Of a stretch of DNA of 64,000 nucleotides, positions 63,820 through 64,000 are shown one piece after another (positions within the stretch are counted from its first letter, which is position 1; every line of letters starts with the position of its first letter). The stretch covers positions 124,001 to 188,000 of the forward strand of contig CAMAUZ010000003.1 of the NCBI GenBank assembly GCA_945861535.1, read 5' to 3'. The DNA is from Akkermansia muciniphila (GTDB lineage Bacteria; Verrucomicrobiota; Verrucomicrobiia; Limisphaerales; BJHT01). Under the pieces are notes generated by a model. That model was not told the DNA's origin, searched no databases, and saw nothing but the letters and a program-made list of their open reading frames with translations. The position numbers were made by a program, and so were the translations under genes.

Positions 63820-64000
63820 ACGACGGCGGGCAGCGAGGGTTCCGGGTAGGCGGCCAGGCGCTCGGCGACGAGATACCGGTCAATCTCCTCGCGATGGAGC
63901 TGAAAATAAGCGAGTGCCGCGTGAATTTCCGCCGGGCTGAGCGAAGGGTGCTGCTCGGCAATTTCTTCGTCTGTCAGCCCCAGTTGCCGCCAACCGGCAA
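63816..64000 (-). CDS. DUF433 antitoxin-like protein, cut by the window end
   Basis: The last 60 residues are visible: GLTDEEIAEQHPSLSPAEIH, AALAYFQLHREEIDRYLVAE, ending SLPAVV. This is the helix-turn-helix part of DUF433 proteins, which accompany DUF5615 toxins. The start lies beyond position 64000. The stop overlaps the toxin start by four bases. Confidence 0.85.
   Translation of the reverse strand, partial: AGWRQLGLTDEEIAEQHPSLSPAEIHAALAYFQLHREEIDRYLVAERLAAYPEPSLPAVV

Overview
This 64 kb window is high-GC chromosomal DNA whose gene content points to Verrucomicrobiota (or a close relative in the Planctomycetes-Verrucomicrobia-Chlamydiae group). The pointers are Tat-exported DUF1501 proteins, two PSCyt1/DUF1549/DUF1553 cytochrome-like proteins, a DUF1080 protein beside a sugar isomerase and a Gfo/Idh dehydrogenase, single orphan pseudopilins, and a long chlamydia/plant-type IspG. 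The taxonomic assignment is inference from gene families, not from a marker gene. I found no rRNA, tRNA or CRISPR array.

Layout. 0.2-5.1 kb: isoprenoid/membrane operon dxr-rseP-ispG. 5.3-10.6 kb, minus strand: psd and three tandem DUF1501 paralogues. 10.9-12.5 kb: plsY-gpsA phospholipid pair. 12.7-20 kb: SRPBCC protein, CorA, cytosolic histidine kinase, pseudopilin, pyrF, response regulator. 20.3-26.7 kb: DUF1549/DUF1553 protein, macro-domain protein, YlbF-like protein, ecto-phosphodiesterase, PgsA-like protein. 27.3-29.8 kb: GH42-like protein overlapping a DciA/DUF721 gene. 30.0-35.5 kb: lysA, then DUF1080, sugar isomerase and Gfo/Idh genes. 35.9-45.1 kb: thpR-FtsB-like pair, PPC-domain protein, purU, S4 protein, E2-lpd pair. 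46-51.3 kb: FHA-cyclase fusion, then a DUF1549/DUF1553-DUF1501 pair. 51.8-57.4 kb: accessory stretch with a nucleotidyltransferase module, a PIN module, two HicAB modules, AT-richer hypothetical genes and several genes broken by nonsense codons. 58.1-64 kb: Spy-like protein, pseudopilin, zinc ribbon, basic protein, metF, J-domain protein and a DUF433/DUF5615 pair cut by the window end.

Nearly every long intergenic gap is filled with dispersed palindromic repeats, named here by letter. A, B, C and Q are arrays of short hairpins whose stems differ but whose apex is usually TCC; where stems differ between copies, both sides change together. One A copy lies in frame inside ispG. F and K look like MITEs; F sits inside another repeat (G) with a TA duplication. 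D, E, G, H, J, L, M, N, O, P and R are further families. In pyrF, thpR and the second DUF1553 gene the edge of a repeat supplies the stop codon. This repeat system is the most unusual content of the window.

The core genes work together mainly in isoprenoid precursor synthesis (dxr, ispG), phospholipid synthesis (plsY, gpsA, psd, pgsA), the lipoamide part of a 2-oxoacid dehydrogenase (E2, lpd), one-carbon metabolism (purU, metF) and carbohydrate turnover (GH42-like, DUF1080, isomerase, Gfo/Idh).
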